The notes beneath the pieces were generated by a model that had not been told where the DNA came from, did not search any database, and saw nothing but the letters and a program-made list of their open reading frames with translations. This document shows positions 23,084 through 33,179 of a stretch of 57,008 nt of DNA, piece by piece. The stretch comes from Polaromonas sp. (GTDB taxonomy: Bacteria; Pseudomonadota; Gammaproteobacteria; Burkholderiales; Burkholderiaceae_C), in contig NZ_JABBPF010000021.1 in assembly GCF_012927415.1 (NCBI RefSeq), positions 1 through 57,008 on the forward strand, read 5' to 3'. Within the stretch, counting starts at the first letter, position 1. Each line of letters starts with the position of its first letter. The position numbers and the translations under genes were made by a program.

Positions 23084-25063
23084 ATGGCCGACAAAAATTC
23101 CAGAGATGCCCCTGTTTATTCCGAAAGCTCGATCCGCGTGCTCAAGGGCCTGGAGCCCGTCAAGCAGCGCCCAGGCATGTACACGCGCACCGACAACCCG
23201 CTGCACATCATCCAGGAAGTGCTGGACAACTCGGCCGATGAAGCACTTGCCGGGCATGGAAAAAAACTCAAGGTCATCTTGCACACCGACGGTTCGGTGA
23301 CGGTGGAAGACGACGGCCGCGGCATCCCGTTTGGCCTGCACCCGGAAGAAAAAGCGCCGGTGCTCGAGTTGGTGTTCACCCGGCTGCACGCGGGCGGCAA
23401 GTTTGATAAGGGTAAGGGCGGCGCCTACAGTTTTTCGGGCGGTTTGCATGGCGTGGGTGTTAGCGTGACAAATGCGCTGTCCAAACGGCTTGAAGTCAGC
23501 TCTTACCGTGACGGCAAGGTCGCCATTCTGGCTTTTTCCGGCGGGGACGTCATTGAGCCGTTGGTCTTGCGCAAAAGCGAAGGCGGCGACCGCAAATCCG
23601 GCACCACGGTGCGCGCCTGGCCCGACGCCAAATATTTCGAATCCCCGGCTTTGCCGATGGCCGAGCTGACGCATCTGCTGCGCAGCAAGGCAGTGCTGAT
23701 GCCGGGAGTCACTGTCACGCTGACAAACGAGAAAACGAAGGACATACAAACCTGGGTTTTTAAGGGTGGCCTGCGTGACTACCTGATGCAGACACTGAGC
23801 GCTGACCTGGTGATTCCGATGTTTGAAAGCGAAGGCTTTGCCGATGCCTCGCACGAGGCCTTTGCTGAAGGCGAGGGCGCCAGCTGGTGCGTCGCCTTCA
23901 CTGAAGACGGCCAGTCGGTGCGTGAAAGCTACGTCAACCTGATTCCGACCAGCGCTGGCGGCACGCATGAAAGCGGTCTGCGCGATGGCCTGTTCAATGC
24001 TGTCAAAAGCTTTATCGAGCTGCATTCGTTGCTGCCCAAGGGCGTCAAACTGTTGCCCGAAGACGTGTTCGCGAGAGCAAGCTATGTGCTGAGCGCAAAG
24101 GTGCTGGACCCGCAGTTCCAGGGCCAGATCAAGGAACGCCTGAATTCGCGCGATGCCGTTCGCCTGGTCTCAAGTTTTGTGCGTCCGTCGCTTGAGCTGT
24201 GGCTGAACCAGCATGTCGAATACGGCAAAAAGCTGGCCGAGCTCGCCATCAAGGCAGCGCAGACGCGCCAGAAGGCGGGCCAGAAAGTTGAAAAGCGCAG
24301 GGGCTCGGGCGTGGCCGTGCTGCCAGGCAAGCTGACCGATTGCGAAAGCAAGGATCTGGCGAACAACGAGGTGTTCCTGGTTGAGGGTGATTCGGCCGGC
24401 GGCAGCGCCAAGATGGGCCGCGACAAGGAAAGCCAGGCGATCCTGCCGCTGCGCGGCAAGGTGCTCAACACCTGGGAGGTCGACCGCGACCGCCTGTTTG
24501 CCAACACCGAGATTCACGACATCGCCGTTGCCATCGGGGTTGACCCGCACGGTCCCGACGACACGCCGGACCTGAGCGGCTTGCGCTACGGCAAGGTCTG
24601 TATCCTGAGCGACGCTGACGTGGACGGCTCGCACATCCAGGTGCTGCTGCTCACGCTGTTTTTCCGCCACTTCCCCAAACTGATAGCAACCGGCCATGTC
24701 TATGTGGCGCGGCCGCCACTGTACCGAGTCGATGCGCCGGCGCGCGGCAAAAAGCCGGCGTCCAAGGTCTATGCGCTGGATGAGGGCGAATTGAGCGCCA
24801 TTCTGGATAAACTGCGCAAGGACGGCGTGCGCGAAGGCGCGTGGAGCATCAGCCGCTTCAAGGGCCTGGGCGAGATGAGCGCTGAACAACTGTGGGACAC
24901 CACGCTTAACCCCGACACCCGCCGCCTTCTTCCCGTGCAACTGGGCAACCAGGATTTTCTGCAGACCGAGAGCCTGATTACCAAACTGATGGGCAAGGGC
25001 GAAGCGGCAGCCCGCCGCGAACTGATGGAGTTGCACGGCGACGCCGTGGAAATTGATATTTGA
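23084..25063 (+). CDS. parE: DNA topoisomerase IV subunit B
   Basis: VKQRPGMYTRTDNPLHIIQEVLDNSADEALAG, LHGVGVSVTNALS, EVFLVEGDSAGGSAKMGRDKESQAILPLRGKVLN; paired with parC downstream. Confidence 0.96.
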   Translation: MADKNSRDAPVYSESSIRVLKGLEPVKQRPGMYTRTDNPLHIIQEVLDNSADEALAGHGKKLKVILHTDGSVTVEDDGRGIPFGLHPEEKAPVLELVFTRLHAGGKFDKGKGGAYSFSGGLHGVGVSVTNALSKRLEVSSYRDGKVAILAFSGGDVIEPLVLRKSEGGDRKSGTTVRAWPDAKYFESPALPMAELTHLLRSKAVLMPGVTVTLTNEKTKDIQTWVFKGGLRDYLMQTLSADLVIPMFESEGFADASHEAFAEGEGASWCVAFTEDGQSVRESYVNLIPTSAGGTHESGLRDGLFNAVKSFIELHSLLPKGVKLLPEDVFARASYVLSAKVLDPQFQGQIKERLNSRDAVRLVSSFVRPSLELWLNQHVEYGKKLAELAIKAAQTRQKAGQKVEKRRGSGVAVLPGKLTDCESKDLANNEVFLVEGDSAGGSAKMGRDKESQAILPLRGKVLNTWEVDRDRLFANTEIHDIAVAIGVDPHGPDDTPDLSGLRYGKVCILSDADVDGSHIQVLLLTLFFRHFPKLIATGHVYVARPPLYRVDAPARGKKPASKVYALDEGELSAILDKLRKDGVREGAWSISRFKGLGEMSAEQLWDTTLNPDTRRLLPVQLGNQDFLQTESLITKLMGKGEAAARRELMELHGDAVEIDI

Positions 25064-25941
25064 TGAATTCTTGCGCGAATGTTTTGACGGTCCTAAATCT
25101 GCTATTCCGCTGGATTATGCGGACACGCCCAAGCGGTAGCCATACCGGCTGGTGCGCGCTGGGCTTGCCCTTGCTGGTTCTGGTTGCCTGGCAGCCGACG
25201 ACCGCCCGCGCCGACATGTGGCGCTACGTGGATGCACAAGGTGTTTCCCATTTTTCCGGGGCGCAACTGGACAGGCGCTATCAGCTGTTATTCCGCGGGG
25301 CAGAGAATTTCACTGCGGGTGTCGGCAAGGCCGCAGTCGGCGGAGCCAGCCGGCCAAGCTTCGGGGCTGCTGCCTCGCCAAAGCAGCTCACCTATTTTGA
25401 TGTGTCGCCCAATTACAAGGCCGTCAAGCATCTGCTGCGTGAAGCCTCGCAGACGCATGGCATTGATTACGAATTGCTGCAGGCGGTGATCGCCACCGAG
25501 TCTGGCTTCAACGCCCAGGCGGTTTCCCCGAAAGGCGCGGTCGGGCTGATGCAGCTGATTCCCCCAACGGCGGAGCGGTATGGAGTGAAGGCCGACAAGG
25601 ATTCCCCGATCAAGAAAAAGCTCACGGATCCGCGCACCAATCTTCGCGCCGGCTCCAGCTACCTCAGTGACCTCATCAAGCTGTTTCCGGGCCAGCTCGA
25701 ACTGGCCATCGCAGCCTATAACGCCGGAGAGGGCGCGGTGCAACGGGCGGGCAACAAGATACCGAACTACCCCGAAACCATAAACTACGTCAAAACCGTG
25801 ATGCAGCTCTACACCCTGCTCAAGCCGCCGGCCGTGGGTGGCGTTGCTTCATCCGGCAGGATCCGCATGGAAATGATGGGCGGCAGTCCGGCCGCAGTGC
25901 TTTCCAGCGCTGCGCCAGAGGCCCAGACCGTGCGGGATTGA
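25063..25941 (+). CDS. Lytic transglycosylase (SLT domain) family protein
   Basis: ITPRE-like HGIDYELLQAVIATESGFNAQAVSPKGAVGLMQLIPPTAERYGV...LAIAAYNAGEGAVQR; TGATG overlap with parE. Confidence 0.92.
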   Translation: MNSCANVLTVLNLLFRWIMRTRPSGSHTGWCALGLPLLVLVAWQPTTARADMWRYVDAQGVSHFSGAQLDRRYQLLFRGAENFTAGVGKAAVGGASRPSFGAAASPKQLTYFDVSPNYKAVKHLLREASQTHGIDYELLQAVIATESGFNAQAVSPKGAVGLMQLIPPTAERYGVKADKDSPIKKKLTDPRTNLRAGSSYLSDLIKLFPGQLELAIAAYNAGEGAVQRAGNKIPNYPETINYVKTVMQLYTLLKPPAVGGVASSGRIRMEMMGGSPAAVLSSAAPEAQTVRD

Positions 25942-25946
25942 CGGTC

Positions 25947-27143
25947 ATGCACCTTGCGTTCAGTCCAGGCGTTTTTGCGCTCGGTATCGTGGCGGGCGTG
26001 CTGGGTCTGGTGCTGCTGCTCAGCCTGATTGTTGGCTATGCTTATGACGAGCAAACACTGCTGGGGCTGGCGGCGTATCTGTCCTTCATGGTGGTAGCCG
26101 CGCTGGTGGCTCAGCGCCTGCAGGTCAATGACGAACTCATCCAGCGCGGGTTGCTGGTGGTCGGTCCTGCATTGATTGCCGGGCTGCAGATGTGGCTGCT
26201 GAAAAACCGGCAGGCCACTGCGCAGGTCAAGCTTGGCCTGGCGGTCATGATGCTGGTCAGCTTGGGCTTGTTGGGCTTTTATGCATGGCTTGGTCCCGGG
26301 GAATATGCGCCAGCCGCAGCTTTCGCATGGGTTGCAGTGCTGCTCGTTTTTTCCGCGTATCTGGTGCGGCAGTCCCGGGATACCGCAGGTCCCTGGAAAT
26401 GGTGGTTGGTGATCGGGCATGGAGGCGGGCTGGCGACAGCCCTATGTTTTCTGGCTGGCCTGGCACGGGCGAGCCAGGCCTACTGGCCAGTAGTGCTGAT
26501 GCTTTTGTTGCAAGTGCCGCCGATTTACCTGTCGCTGGTGTGGCGCAGCCGCTTGCTCAATGAAAGCCGCTTGCGCAGCTTCTGGGCCAATGTCACCGAC
26601 CCGCTGACCGGTTTGGCGACCACCAATGTGTTGGTGGAACGGCTGATGCGGGTGATGTCGCGTTCCCAGCAAGGCGCTGCCGGAAGCGCACTGTTCCTGA
26701 TTGAAGTGAAGAACTGGCAGGGCCTGCTGAACCAGCTGGGTGCGGAATTCAATGAAAAAATGCTGCTGGAAGCGGCGCTGCGATTGAGACGCCCGATCGG
26801 GGACAACGATCTTGCCGTGCGCATTAGCGGCGGGCGATTTGCAGTGCTTGCACAAGGCCTGTCGGGGGCAGAGGAGATCAATGCGCTGGCGACCCGCCTG
26901 GTGGTGAGCGGTTTGCGGATCGACAGTCCACTGCTGTCCGGCGTGGAGTTTCATTTTCGTGTGATTGTCAGCGACCTTAAGGCAAGTCCGCCGCTGGCGC
27001 TGGCGGCGACGCAGGCCTGGCTGACGGCATTGACCGAGCATTTCAAACGCTGGCCCGGCAGTCACCGCTCGCGCAGCATACTGATAGTCGCCAATAGCGG
27101 AATGAAGCCGCCCGATGGACCGAAAATCGACTCTGAATATTAG
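25947..27143 (+). CDS. Membrane protein with C-terminal degenerate GGDEF-like domain
   Basis: Multiple N-terminal TM segments; C-terminal NVTDPLTGLATTNVLVERL...LAVRISGGRFAVLAQGL with SGGRF at the GGDEF position. Confidence 0.75.
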   Translation: MHLAFSPGVFALGIVAGVLGLVLLLSLIVGYAYDEQTLLGLAAYLSFMVVAALVAQRLQVNDELIQRGLLVVGPALIAGLQMWLLKNRQATAQVKLGLAVMMLVSLGLLGFYAWLGPGEYAPAAAFAWVAVLLVFSAYLVRQSRDTAGPWKWWLVIGHGGGLATALCFLAGLARASQAYWPVVLMLLLQVPPIYLSLVWRSRLLNESRLRSFWANVTDPLTGLATTNVLVERLMRVMSRSQQGAAGSALFLIEVKNWQGLLNQLGAEFNEKMLLEAALRLRRPIGDNDLAVRISGGRFAVLAQGLSGAEEINALATRLVVSGLRIDSPLLSGVEFHFRVIVSDLKASPPLALAATQAWLTALTEHFKRWPGSHRSRSILIVANSGMKPPDGPKIDSEY

Positions 27144-27212
27144 TGCTTTGCCTGATGCCATCGGTGTGCAGAGCCATCGCACAACACCCTGTCCAACCTG
27201 AGCAAATTCACC

Positions 27213-29567
27213 ATGGATCTTTTTACGCCGGACGCTCCAGCCCGGGACCCCGAACCCGCCGACCAGGATTGCCTTGCCGCCTACGCGCAGCGCGCCTACT
27301 TGGAGTATGCGCTGAGCGTTGTCAAAGGCAGGGCTCTGCCCGATGTCTGCGATGGCCAAAAACCGGTGCAGCGGCGCATTTTGTACAGCATGGCGCGCAT
27401 GGGCCTGGGTTTTGGCGGGACCAACAACGCCACCGGTGCGCGACCGGTCAAAAGCGCGCGCGTGGTGGGCGATGTGCTGGGCCGCTTTCACCCGCACGGC
27501 GACCAGGCTGCGTATGACGCGCTGGTGCGCATGGCGCAGGACTTTTCGCAACGCTACCCGCTGATCGACGGGCAGGGCAATTTCGGCAGCCGTGACGGCG
27601 ATGGCGCCGCTGCGATGCGTTACACCGAGGCGCGCCTGAGCCGCATCACCAGCTTGCTGATGGAAGAGATCGACGAAGGCACGGTCGACTTCATCCCCAA
27701 CTACGACGGATCGACCGAAGAGCCGCGCCAGTTGCCGGCACGCCTGCCCTTCACGCTGCTCAACGGAGCGAGTGGTATTGCGGTCGGCCTGGCGACCGAA
27801 ATCCCGAGCCACAACCTGCGTGAAGTGGCCAATGCATGCGTCGCCCTCATCAAAACCCCCAAGCTCGGCGACGAAGAGTTATATACGCTGATCGCGGGCC
27901 CCGACTACCCTGGTGGCGCGCAAATTATCTCCAACGACGCAGAGATTGCCGCGGCTTACCGCACCGGGCGCGGTTCGCTCAAGGTGCGCGCGCGCTGGAA
28001 GATCGAAGAACTGGCGCGCGGCCAGTGGCAACTGGTGGTGCAGGAGCTGCCGCCCGGCGTTAGCACGCAGCGGGTACTGGAAGAAATTGAGGAAATCACC
28101 AATCCCAAGATTAAGCTCGGCAAAAAGGCGCTCAGCCTGGACCAGGTGCAACTCAAACAGTTGATGCTGTCGGTGCTCGATGTGGTGCGCGACGAATCGA
28201 GCAAGGACGCGGCTGTGCGCCTTGTTTTTGAGCCTAAGACCAGCAAAATATCTCAAGCCGAACTCATCAATACTCTGCTGGCGCACACCAGTCTGGAGAG
28301 TTCGTCTTCCATCAACCTGACGATGGTCGGCCTGGATGGTCGGCCGACTCAGAAATCTCTGCGACAGATGCTGACCGAGTGGATCGCGTTTCGCCAGATC
28401 ACGATTGAAAAGCGCTCGCAGCATCGGCTAGACAAGGTGCTGGCTCGCATCCATATTCTTGAAGGGCGGCAGCTAGTGCTGCTCAATATCGACGAAGTGA
28501 TCGCCATCATTCGTCAGTCTGACGAACCAAAGTCGGCACTGATGGAACGTTTCAGCTTGAGCGACCGACAGGCCGAGGACATTCTTGAAATCCGCTTGCG
28601 CCAGCTCGCCCGACTGGAAGCCATCAAGATCGAGCAGGAGCTCAAATCCCTGCGCGAAGAGCAGGGCAGGCTCGAAGAAATCCTGGGCAGTCCTACGGCG
28701 CTGCGCCGCTTGATGGTCAGGGAAATAGAAGCAGACGCGAAAATGTTTTCTGATCCGCGTCGCACGTTGATACAGGCCGACAAAAAGGTGGTGCTGGACG
28801 TCAAGGTGCTTGACGAGCCCGTCACCGTCGTTGTCAGCAGCAACGGTTGGGTGCGTGCCCGCAGCGGCCATGGCCATGATTCGGCAAGTTTTGCCTTCAA
28901 GGCGGGAGATGCGCTTTACAGCACTTACGAGTGCCGCACCGTCGACACCTTGCTGGCCTTTGGCAGCAATGGCCGCGTTTACTCAGTAGCCGTGGCGATA
29001 TTGCCCGGCGCGCGCGGCGACGGCCAGCCGGTTACGACGCTGATCGAGCTGGAATCGGGCACGCAATTGCGGCACTACTTTGCCGGGCCTGCCGTTGCGA
29101 CGCTGCTGCTGTCCAGTTCGGGCGGCTACGGCTTCCTGGCCACGGTAGAGGGGTTGAGTTCACGCAACAAAAGTGGCAAGGCCTTTATCGTGCTGGGCGA
29201 AGGCGAAACGGTTTGCCGTCCGTCGCATGCCAAGGGTAGCACCGGCGCCCAGCCGCTATTGTCGGCGACGCATGTGGCATGTGCTTCCACCAGCGGACGC
29301 ATCCTCACGTTTGACATCAACGAACTCAAGCAGATGGACAAAGGCGGACGGGGGCTGGTTTTGATTGACCTGGACACCAAAGATACGCTGGCCGGCGCGG
29401 CGGCGTACACCCGAAGCGTGAGTATTGAAGGCATAGGGCGGGGCAGCAAGTCGCGCGAGGAAACGCTGGAAATCCGCAGCTTGAACAATGCTCGGTCGGC
29501 GAGGGCACGCAAGGGCAAGGCGGCGGATCTGGGTTTCAAACCGACTGGAATTGTTCGGGTTGAGTGA
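27213..29567 (+). CDS. parC: DNA topoisomerase IV subunit A
   Basis: [80 protein letters not shown]. Confidence 0.96.
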   Translation: MDLFTPDAPARDPEPADQDCLAAYAQRAYLEYALSVVKGRALPDVCDGQKPVQRRILYSMARMGLGFGGTNNATGARPVKSARVVGDVLGRFHPHGDQAAYDALVRMAQDFSQRYPLIDGQGNFGSRDGDGAAAMRYTEARLSRITSLLMEEIDEGTVDFIPNYDGSTEEPRQLPARLPFTLLNGASGIAVGLATEIPSHNLREVANACVALIKTPKLGDEELYTLIAGPDYPGGAQIISNDAEIAAAYRTGRGSLKVRARWKIEELARGQWQLVVQELPPGVSTQRVLEEIEEITNPKIKLGKKALSLDQVQLKQLMLSVLDVVRDESSKDAAVRLVFEPKTSKISQAELINTLLAHTSLESSSSINLTMVGLDGRPTQKSLRQMLTEWIAFRQITIEKRSQHRLDKVLARIHILEGRQLVLLNIDEVIAIIRQSDEPKSALMERFSLSDRQAEDILEIRLRQLARLEAIKIEQELKSLREEQGRLEEILGSPTALRRLMVREIEADAKMFSDPRRTLIQADKKVVLDVKVLDEPVTVVVSSNGWVRARSGHGHDSASFAFKAGDALYSTYECRTVDTLLAFGSNGRVYSVAVAILPGARGDGQPVTTLIELESGTQLRHYFAGPAVATLLLSSSGGYGFLATVEGLSSRNKSGKAFIVLGEGETVCRPSHAKGSTGAQPLLSATHVACASTSGRILTFDINELKQMDKGGRGLVLIDLDTKDTLAGAAAYTRSVSIEGIGRGSKSREETLEIRSLNNARSARARKGKAADLGFKPTGIVRVE

Positions 29568-29785
29568 TGAGAGTTGCCGCCGGCACGGTAGAGTTAAATT
29601 TTTTCAGCTAAGTCGTTTCATACGGAACTGGCGTCGTGGAAAGACTAGATGCTTTTTTCCTTTCGGGTCAACTCGCGGCGACCAGTCGCATTTTTTACGG
29701 GTGAAGCTTGCTCAGAACTTTGAACCTACTTTGCGGAGCGGAACCCGTCGAGTCGCCGGTTTTTAGCGATTAGAGGGACATCTCG

Positions 29786-29940
29786 ATGGGTTGCTGCCGG
29801 TTTCGTAGACACCTTGTTACGGTGTAAGGATGAAACCGCAAAGGGTTATGGAAAAGAGGCGGCAATTTCGCCGGGAATTCAAGCGAGAGGCTTTGGAGCT
29901 GGTCAGTAACCGAGGCGAGTCAGTGGCGCAAGCCGCACAT
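29786..29940 (+). mobile_element. IS3-family-like remnant: probable left end plus N-terminus of orfA (transposase_8-like)
   Basis: tgggttgctgccggtttcgtagacacc resembles an IS3-type end; ATG at 29830 gives MKPQRVMEKRRQFRREFKREALELVSNRGESVAQAAHAF, then homology stops. Confidence 0.65.
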
Positions 29941-30277
29941 GCTTTCCGGCAGCTGGCGCTAAGCGGTCGAGCGCCCCCGCCAGTCGGTGAGTGAGGCGGT
30001 TAACCAGCGCGTCGAAAGCCGCTAGCGCACGGATATGCTGGCCGCGCTGGTGATGGGTGACCGCAATGAAAATGAACGCGCCGACCGGGATGTGTTTTGG
30101 GCAACCCGCCATGGTCAATCTTATGGGCAGTTCTGGCTTGCGCAGCACCTTGTTTGCCTGGCTGGTTTCTGTTGGTAGCCGGCTTGTGGCGAAGCGTCAG
30201 CGACGCTGAAATTTCCGCGCGTGCCTTGCATCTCCTGCCCGCAGCGCCGGGGCCTTGGGGGGCTCATGCTGGCGGTT
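29938..30277 (+). pseudogene. Decayed fragment of a second comEC-like gene
   Basis: Near-colinear similarity to comEC at ~49493-49826, e.g. cgccagtcggtgagtgaggcggttaaccagcgcgtcgaaagccgc vs cgccagtcggtgcgcgaggcgatctaccagcgggtcgaaaaccgc; in-frame stops and indels. The antisense ORFs 29903..30148 and 49029..49673 share HIPV..F...VTHHQR.QH and FD.LV.RL.HRLA. Confidence 0.85.
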
Positions 30278-30388
30278 TTAAATTGATCGCAGCGGTCCAT
30301 TTTTCACGTTTTTTTTCCATAACTGAACCAGAAGCCAGAAAAATAAAAAATCAATCTTTGTTGATGCCGATATTCTCTTTTGATGTCC

Positions 30389-30406
30389 AAAGCCTCAAAA
30401 GGCTTT
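30389..30406 (-). terminator. Hairpin at the 3' end of paaE (weak terminator candidate)
   Basis: aaagcct-caaa-aggcttt perfect 7-bp stem overlapping the paaE stop; no clear downstream U tract. Confidence 0.35.
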
Positions 30407-31509
30407 TAGCGTTCGTCGTAACTCACCACCAGTCTTTCGCTGGTCGGACGGGCCTGGCAGGAAAGCACAAAGCCCTTTTCGGTTTCCCAAGGTTCTAGCC
30501 CGAAATTCTTGTCCATATACACACTCCCTTCCAGCACCTTGACACGGCAGGTGGAGCAGACTCCTCCCTTGCACGAAAAAGGCAGGTCCAGACCAGCAGC
30601 GAGAGCTACATCCAGCACATGCTGGTCAGAGTCCATATGCAATTCGTGAGGTTTGCCATCCACCACCACAGTCAGCGCAATCTTTCCAAGGACTGGAAGT
30701 TTGTGACTCGCCACGGCGGCCTGCCGGGCAGCCGGTGTGAGCTCTTCCAAAGTCGGCGAAGTGAAACGTTCAGAGTGCACACGGTCGGGGGGAACACCGG
30801 CGGCAAGCAATGCCGCTTCGGTAACTTCGATCATGACTTCGGGGCCGCATATGAAGACTTCGTCCATACTGCCCACAGGCAGTAGTGCGTCGATGATGGC
30901 GCGAATCTTGTCGCCGTCGATGCGGCCTTGCAGAAGATCGGCTTCCTGCGCCTGGCGCGAGAGGATATGGATCAGTGTGAGGCGATCAGGGTAGCGATCC
31001 TTCAGGTCCTGCAGCGACTCATTGAACATCACGCTAGCCATGCTGCGGTTGCCGTAAATAAGGGTGAACTTCGACTCTGGCTGCTCTTCCAGCGTACTCG
31101 CCATGATGGACAGAATCGGCGTGATGCCCGAACCCGCAGCAAAACCGACGCGATGCAAAGCTCGTGGGCGTTTGGACACGAAGCGGCCGTCTGGCGGCAT
31201 GGCGGCAAGTGTGTATCCTGCTTTGAGCTCATTGACTGCCCAGTTGGAAAATACGCCACCCTCCATCGGACGGATGCCAACCATTAATTCATGGTGGGTC
31301 GCCAAATGGCTGCGGGTGCTGCATATAGAGTAGCTGCGCCGTAGATCGGCGCCGTCGATGGTCGCTCGCAGGGTCAAATACTGGCCTGGCTGGAAAAAAA
31401 AAGTTTCGCTCAGATTTTGCGGAATGGTGAGCGTGATGGCGACAGACCCCGCGGCGTCGGGGCTGATGCGTGCGACCTTAAGGTCGTGGAAATGGGGGAT
31501 TTTTGACAT
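30406..31509 (-). CDS. paaE: 1,2-phenylacetyl-CoA epoxidase reductase subunit PaaE
   Basis: Ferredoxin reductase fold RRSYSICST, GSGITPILSIMASTL, C-terminal 2Fe-2S PFSCKGGVCSTCRVKVLEGSV; last of paaABCDE. Confidence 0.95.
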   Translation of the reverse strand: MSKIPHFHDLKVARISPDAAGSVAITLTIPQNLSETFFFQPGQYLTLRATIDGADLRRSYSICSTRSHLATHHELMVGIRPMEGGVFSNWAVNELKAGYTLAAMPPDGRFVSKRPRALHRVGFAAGSGITPILSIMASTLEEQPESKFTLIYGNRSMASVMFNESLQDLKDRYPDRLTLIHILSRQAQEADLLQGRIDGDKIRAIIDALLPVGSMDEVFICGPEVMIEVTEAALLAAGVPPDRVHSERFTSPTLEELTPAARQAAVASHKLPVLGKIALTVVVDGKPHELHMDSDQHVLDVALAAGLDLPFSCKGGVCSTCRVKVLEGSVYMDKNFGLEPWETEKGFVLSCQARPTSERLVVSYDER

Positions 31510-31528
31510 GGTGCGGACGCAGGAGCGC

Positions 31529-32104
31529 TCAATAAGGTTTGAAGTAATCAAACGGTTCCATGCAATTCAGGCAGCGGTACAGCGCTTTGCAAGCCGTGGA
31601 ACCAAAATGCGAGGTTTCTGTGGTGTTGACTGACCGGCATTGGGGGCAAATTACCGCCGGCTTTACATAGTCAGCTATTTTTTTAGTAGCAAATTGCACC
31701 ACGTTGATGCCCTTGCTAGCGCAGCTACTGGCCTGCGGTGGGGCAATGCCGTAGCTCTGCAGCTTCACCCTGGCCTCGGGCGTCATCCAGTCGGTGGACC
31801 ACGCGGGAGCCAGTTGGGTGACCACGCGGGCTGCAACACCGGCTTGCGCCAAAGCCGCGATAACGTCGTCTTCCATCTGACTCATGGCCGGGCAGCCACT
31901 GTAGGTGGGGGTGATCACCACCTCCAGTCCCTCCGGGCTTTCCCTCACACTCCGCAAGATGCCCATTTCGCGCAGCGACACTACCGGGATTTCCGGGTCG
32001 GTCACTGACTCCAGCAGCGCCCACACTGCGTGGTGCGGCTCAAACGGTTGCTTTTCAGCGATGGGTCCCTCGGGTAATGGCATTGCATTCATGGGGTTTA
32101 CCAA
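31529..32104 (-). CDS. paaD: Phenylacetate-CoA oxygenase subunit PaaD (DUF59/SufT-like)
   Basis: WALLESVTDPEIPVVSLREMGILR, VVITPTYSGCPAM, C-terminal cysteines CPQCRSVNT...CKALYRCLNCMEPFDYFKPY. Confidence 0.95.
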   Translation of the reverse strand: MVNPMNAMPLPEGPIAEKQPFEPHHAVWALLESVTDPEIPVVSLREMGILRSVRESPEGLEVVITPTYSGCPAMSQMEDDVIAALAQAGVAARVVTQLAPAWSTDWMTPEARVKLQSYGIAPPQASSCASKGINVVQFATKKIADYVKPAVICPQCRSVNTTETSHFGSTACKALYRCLNCMEPFDYFKPY

Positions 32105-32883
32105 ACAGCTTGGGGATGAGCGCGGGCCAGACTTTGCATTTCGGCCAGCACGAAACCCAAGTGCTCAGAATGCAGGCACTGCTTGCCAGTGGAGACATGG
32201 CCATCCGTGCTGGAGCGCCTGAGCGTGGCCCGGGCCAGCGTGTCGTTGACAACTTCGTTCCAGGCCGCTTGCAGGCTGGTCGTCGCTATGCCCACACCAG
32301 CATCAACTGCTGAAGTTTCCATGGCGCACGACGTCCAGAACTCCTGCGTGTAAGGCATTAAATGGTCCAAGGCCGCTTGAGCCCGGGCCTGCGATTCGTC
32401 CGTGCCATCGCCCAAACGCAGTAGCCAGTCGCGCGAGTGGCGCAGGTGGTATTGCGTTTCCTTGAGCGACTTGGCGGCAATAGCGGCCAGTTGGGCATCT
32501 TTGGACACCTTGAGCGCCTCCCACGTCAGCACCATCAGCGCGCTGTAGAGGAAGTTGCGCGCGATGGTCACCGCATAGTCGCGGTCTCCCGCTGCGGTGG
32601 GTGCCAGCGCTGTGCTGTGGGGCAACTCCAGCAGGGTGTAGTTACGGAAATCCGGCACGCCGCGGAAGTAGGCCAGTGTGTCTTCAGTGGTGCGACCATC
32701 GTTGTGCAGGGCGGCGACATGCTGGTAAATTAGCCGCGCCTGGCCAATCAGGTCCAGGCTGTTGTTGGCCAGCGCCAGATCTTCTTCAAGAATCGGCCCA
32801 TGACCACACCATTCGGCATTGCGCTGCCCGAGGATCAGTGCGTTGTCGGCCAGATGCAGCAGGTAGTCGGTGTGCGCCGACAT
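32098..32883 (-). CDS. paaC: 1,2-phenylacetyl-CoA epoxidase subunit PaaC
   Basis: YLLHLADNALILGQRNAEWCGHGPILEEDLALANNSLDLIGQARLIYQH; HLGFVLAEMQSLARAHPQAVW. Confidence 0.95.
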   Translation of the reverse strand: MSAHTDYLLHLADNALILGQRNAEWCGHGPILEEDLALANNSLDLIGQARLIYQHVAALHNDGRTTEDTLAYFRGVPDFRNYTLLELPHSTALAPTAAGDRDYAVTIARNFLYSALMVLTWEALKVSKDAQLAAIAAKSLKETQYHLRHSRDWLLRLGDGTDESQARAQAALDHLMPYTQEFWTSCAMETSAVDAGVGIATTSLQAAWNEVVNDTLARATLRRSSTDGHVSTGKQCLHSEHLGFVLAEMQSLARAHPQAVW

Positions 32884-33179
32884 TACATGTGCCCCACTTC
32901 GTCAGGGATTTTGTAGAAGGTGGGGTGACGGTAGATCTTGTCGGCCGCTGGCTCGAACATCGATTCCTTGTCGTCTGGCGCGCTGGCCGTGATGCTGGCC
33001 GAAGGCAGCACCCAGATGCTCACGCCTTCCTGGCGGCGGGTGTACACATCGCGCGCCATCTGCAGCGCCTGCTTGGCATCGGCGGCATGCAGGCTACCGC
33101 AATGCTTGTGCTCCAGACCTTGTTTGCTGCGGACAAAAACTTCCCAGAGGGGCCATTCTTTCAACGCGGGTGTGCTCAT
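32883..33179 (-). CDS. paaB: 1,2-phenylacetyl-CoA epoxidase subunit PaaB
   Basis: [53 protein letters not shown]. Confidence 0.96.
   Translation of the reverse strand: MSTPALKEWPLWEVFVRSKQGLEHKHCGSLHAADAKQALQMARDVYTRRQEGVSIWVLPSASITASAPDDKESMFEPAADKIYRHPTFYKIPDEVGHM

Noticed and set aside
23075-24025. 316-aa ORF antisense to parE
   Set aside because: Shadow ORF opposite an unambiguous gene.
26442-27812. 456-aa ORF antisense to the GGDEF-like gene and parC
   Set aside because: Overlaps two better supported genes on the other strand; no recognisable domain.
29576-29785. Possible additional transposon end or ncRNA in the parC-IS remnant gap
   Set aside because: Only weak hairpins and no recognisable inverted repeats; insufficient support.
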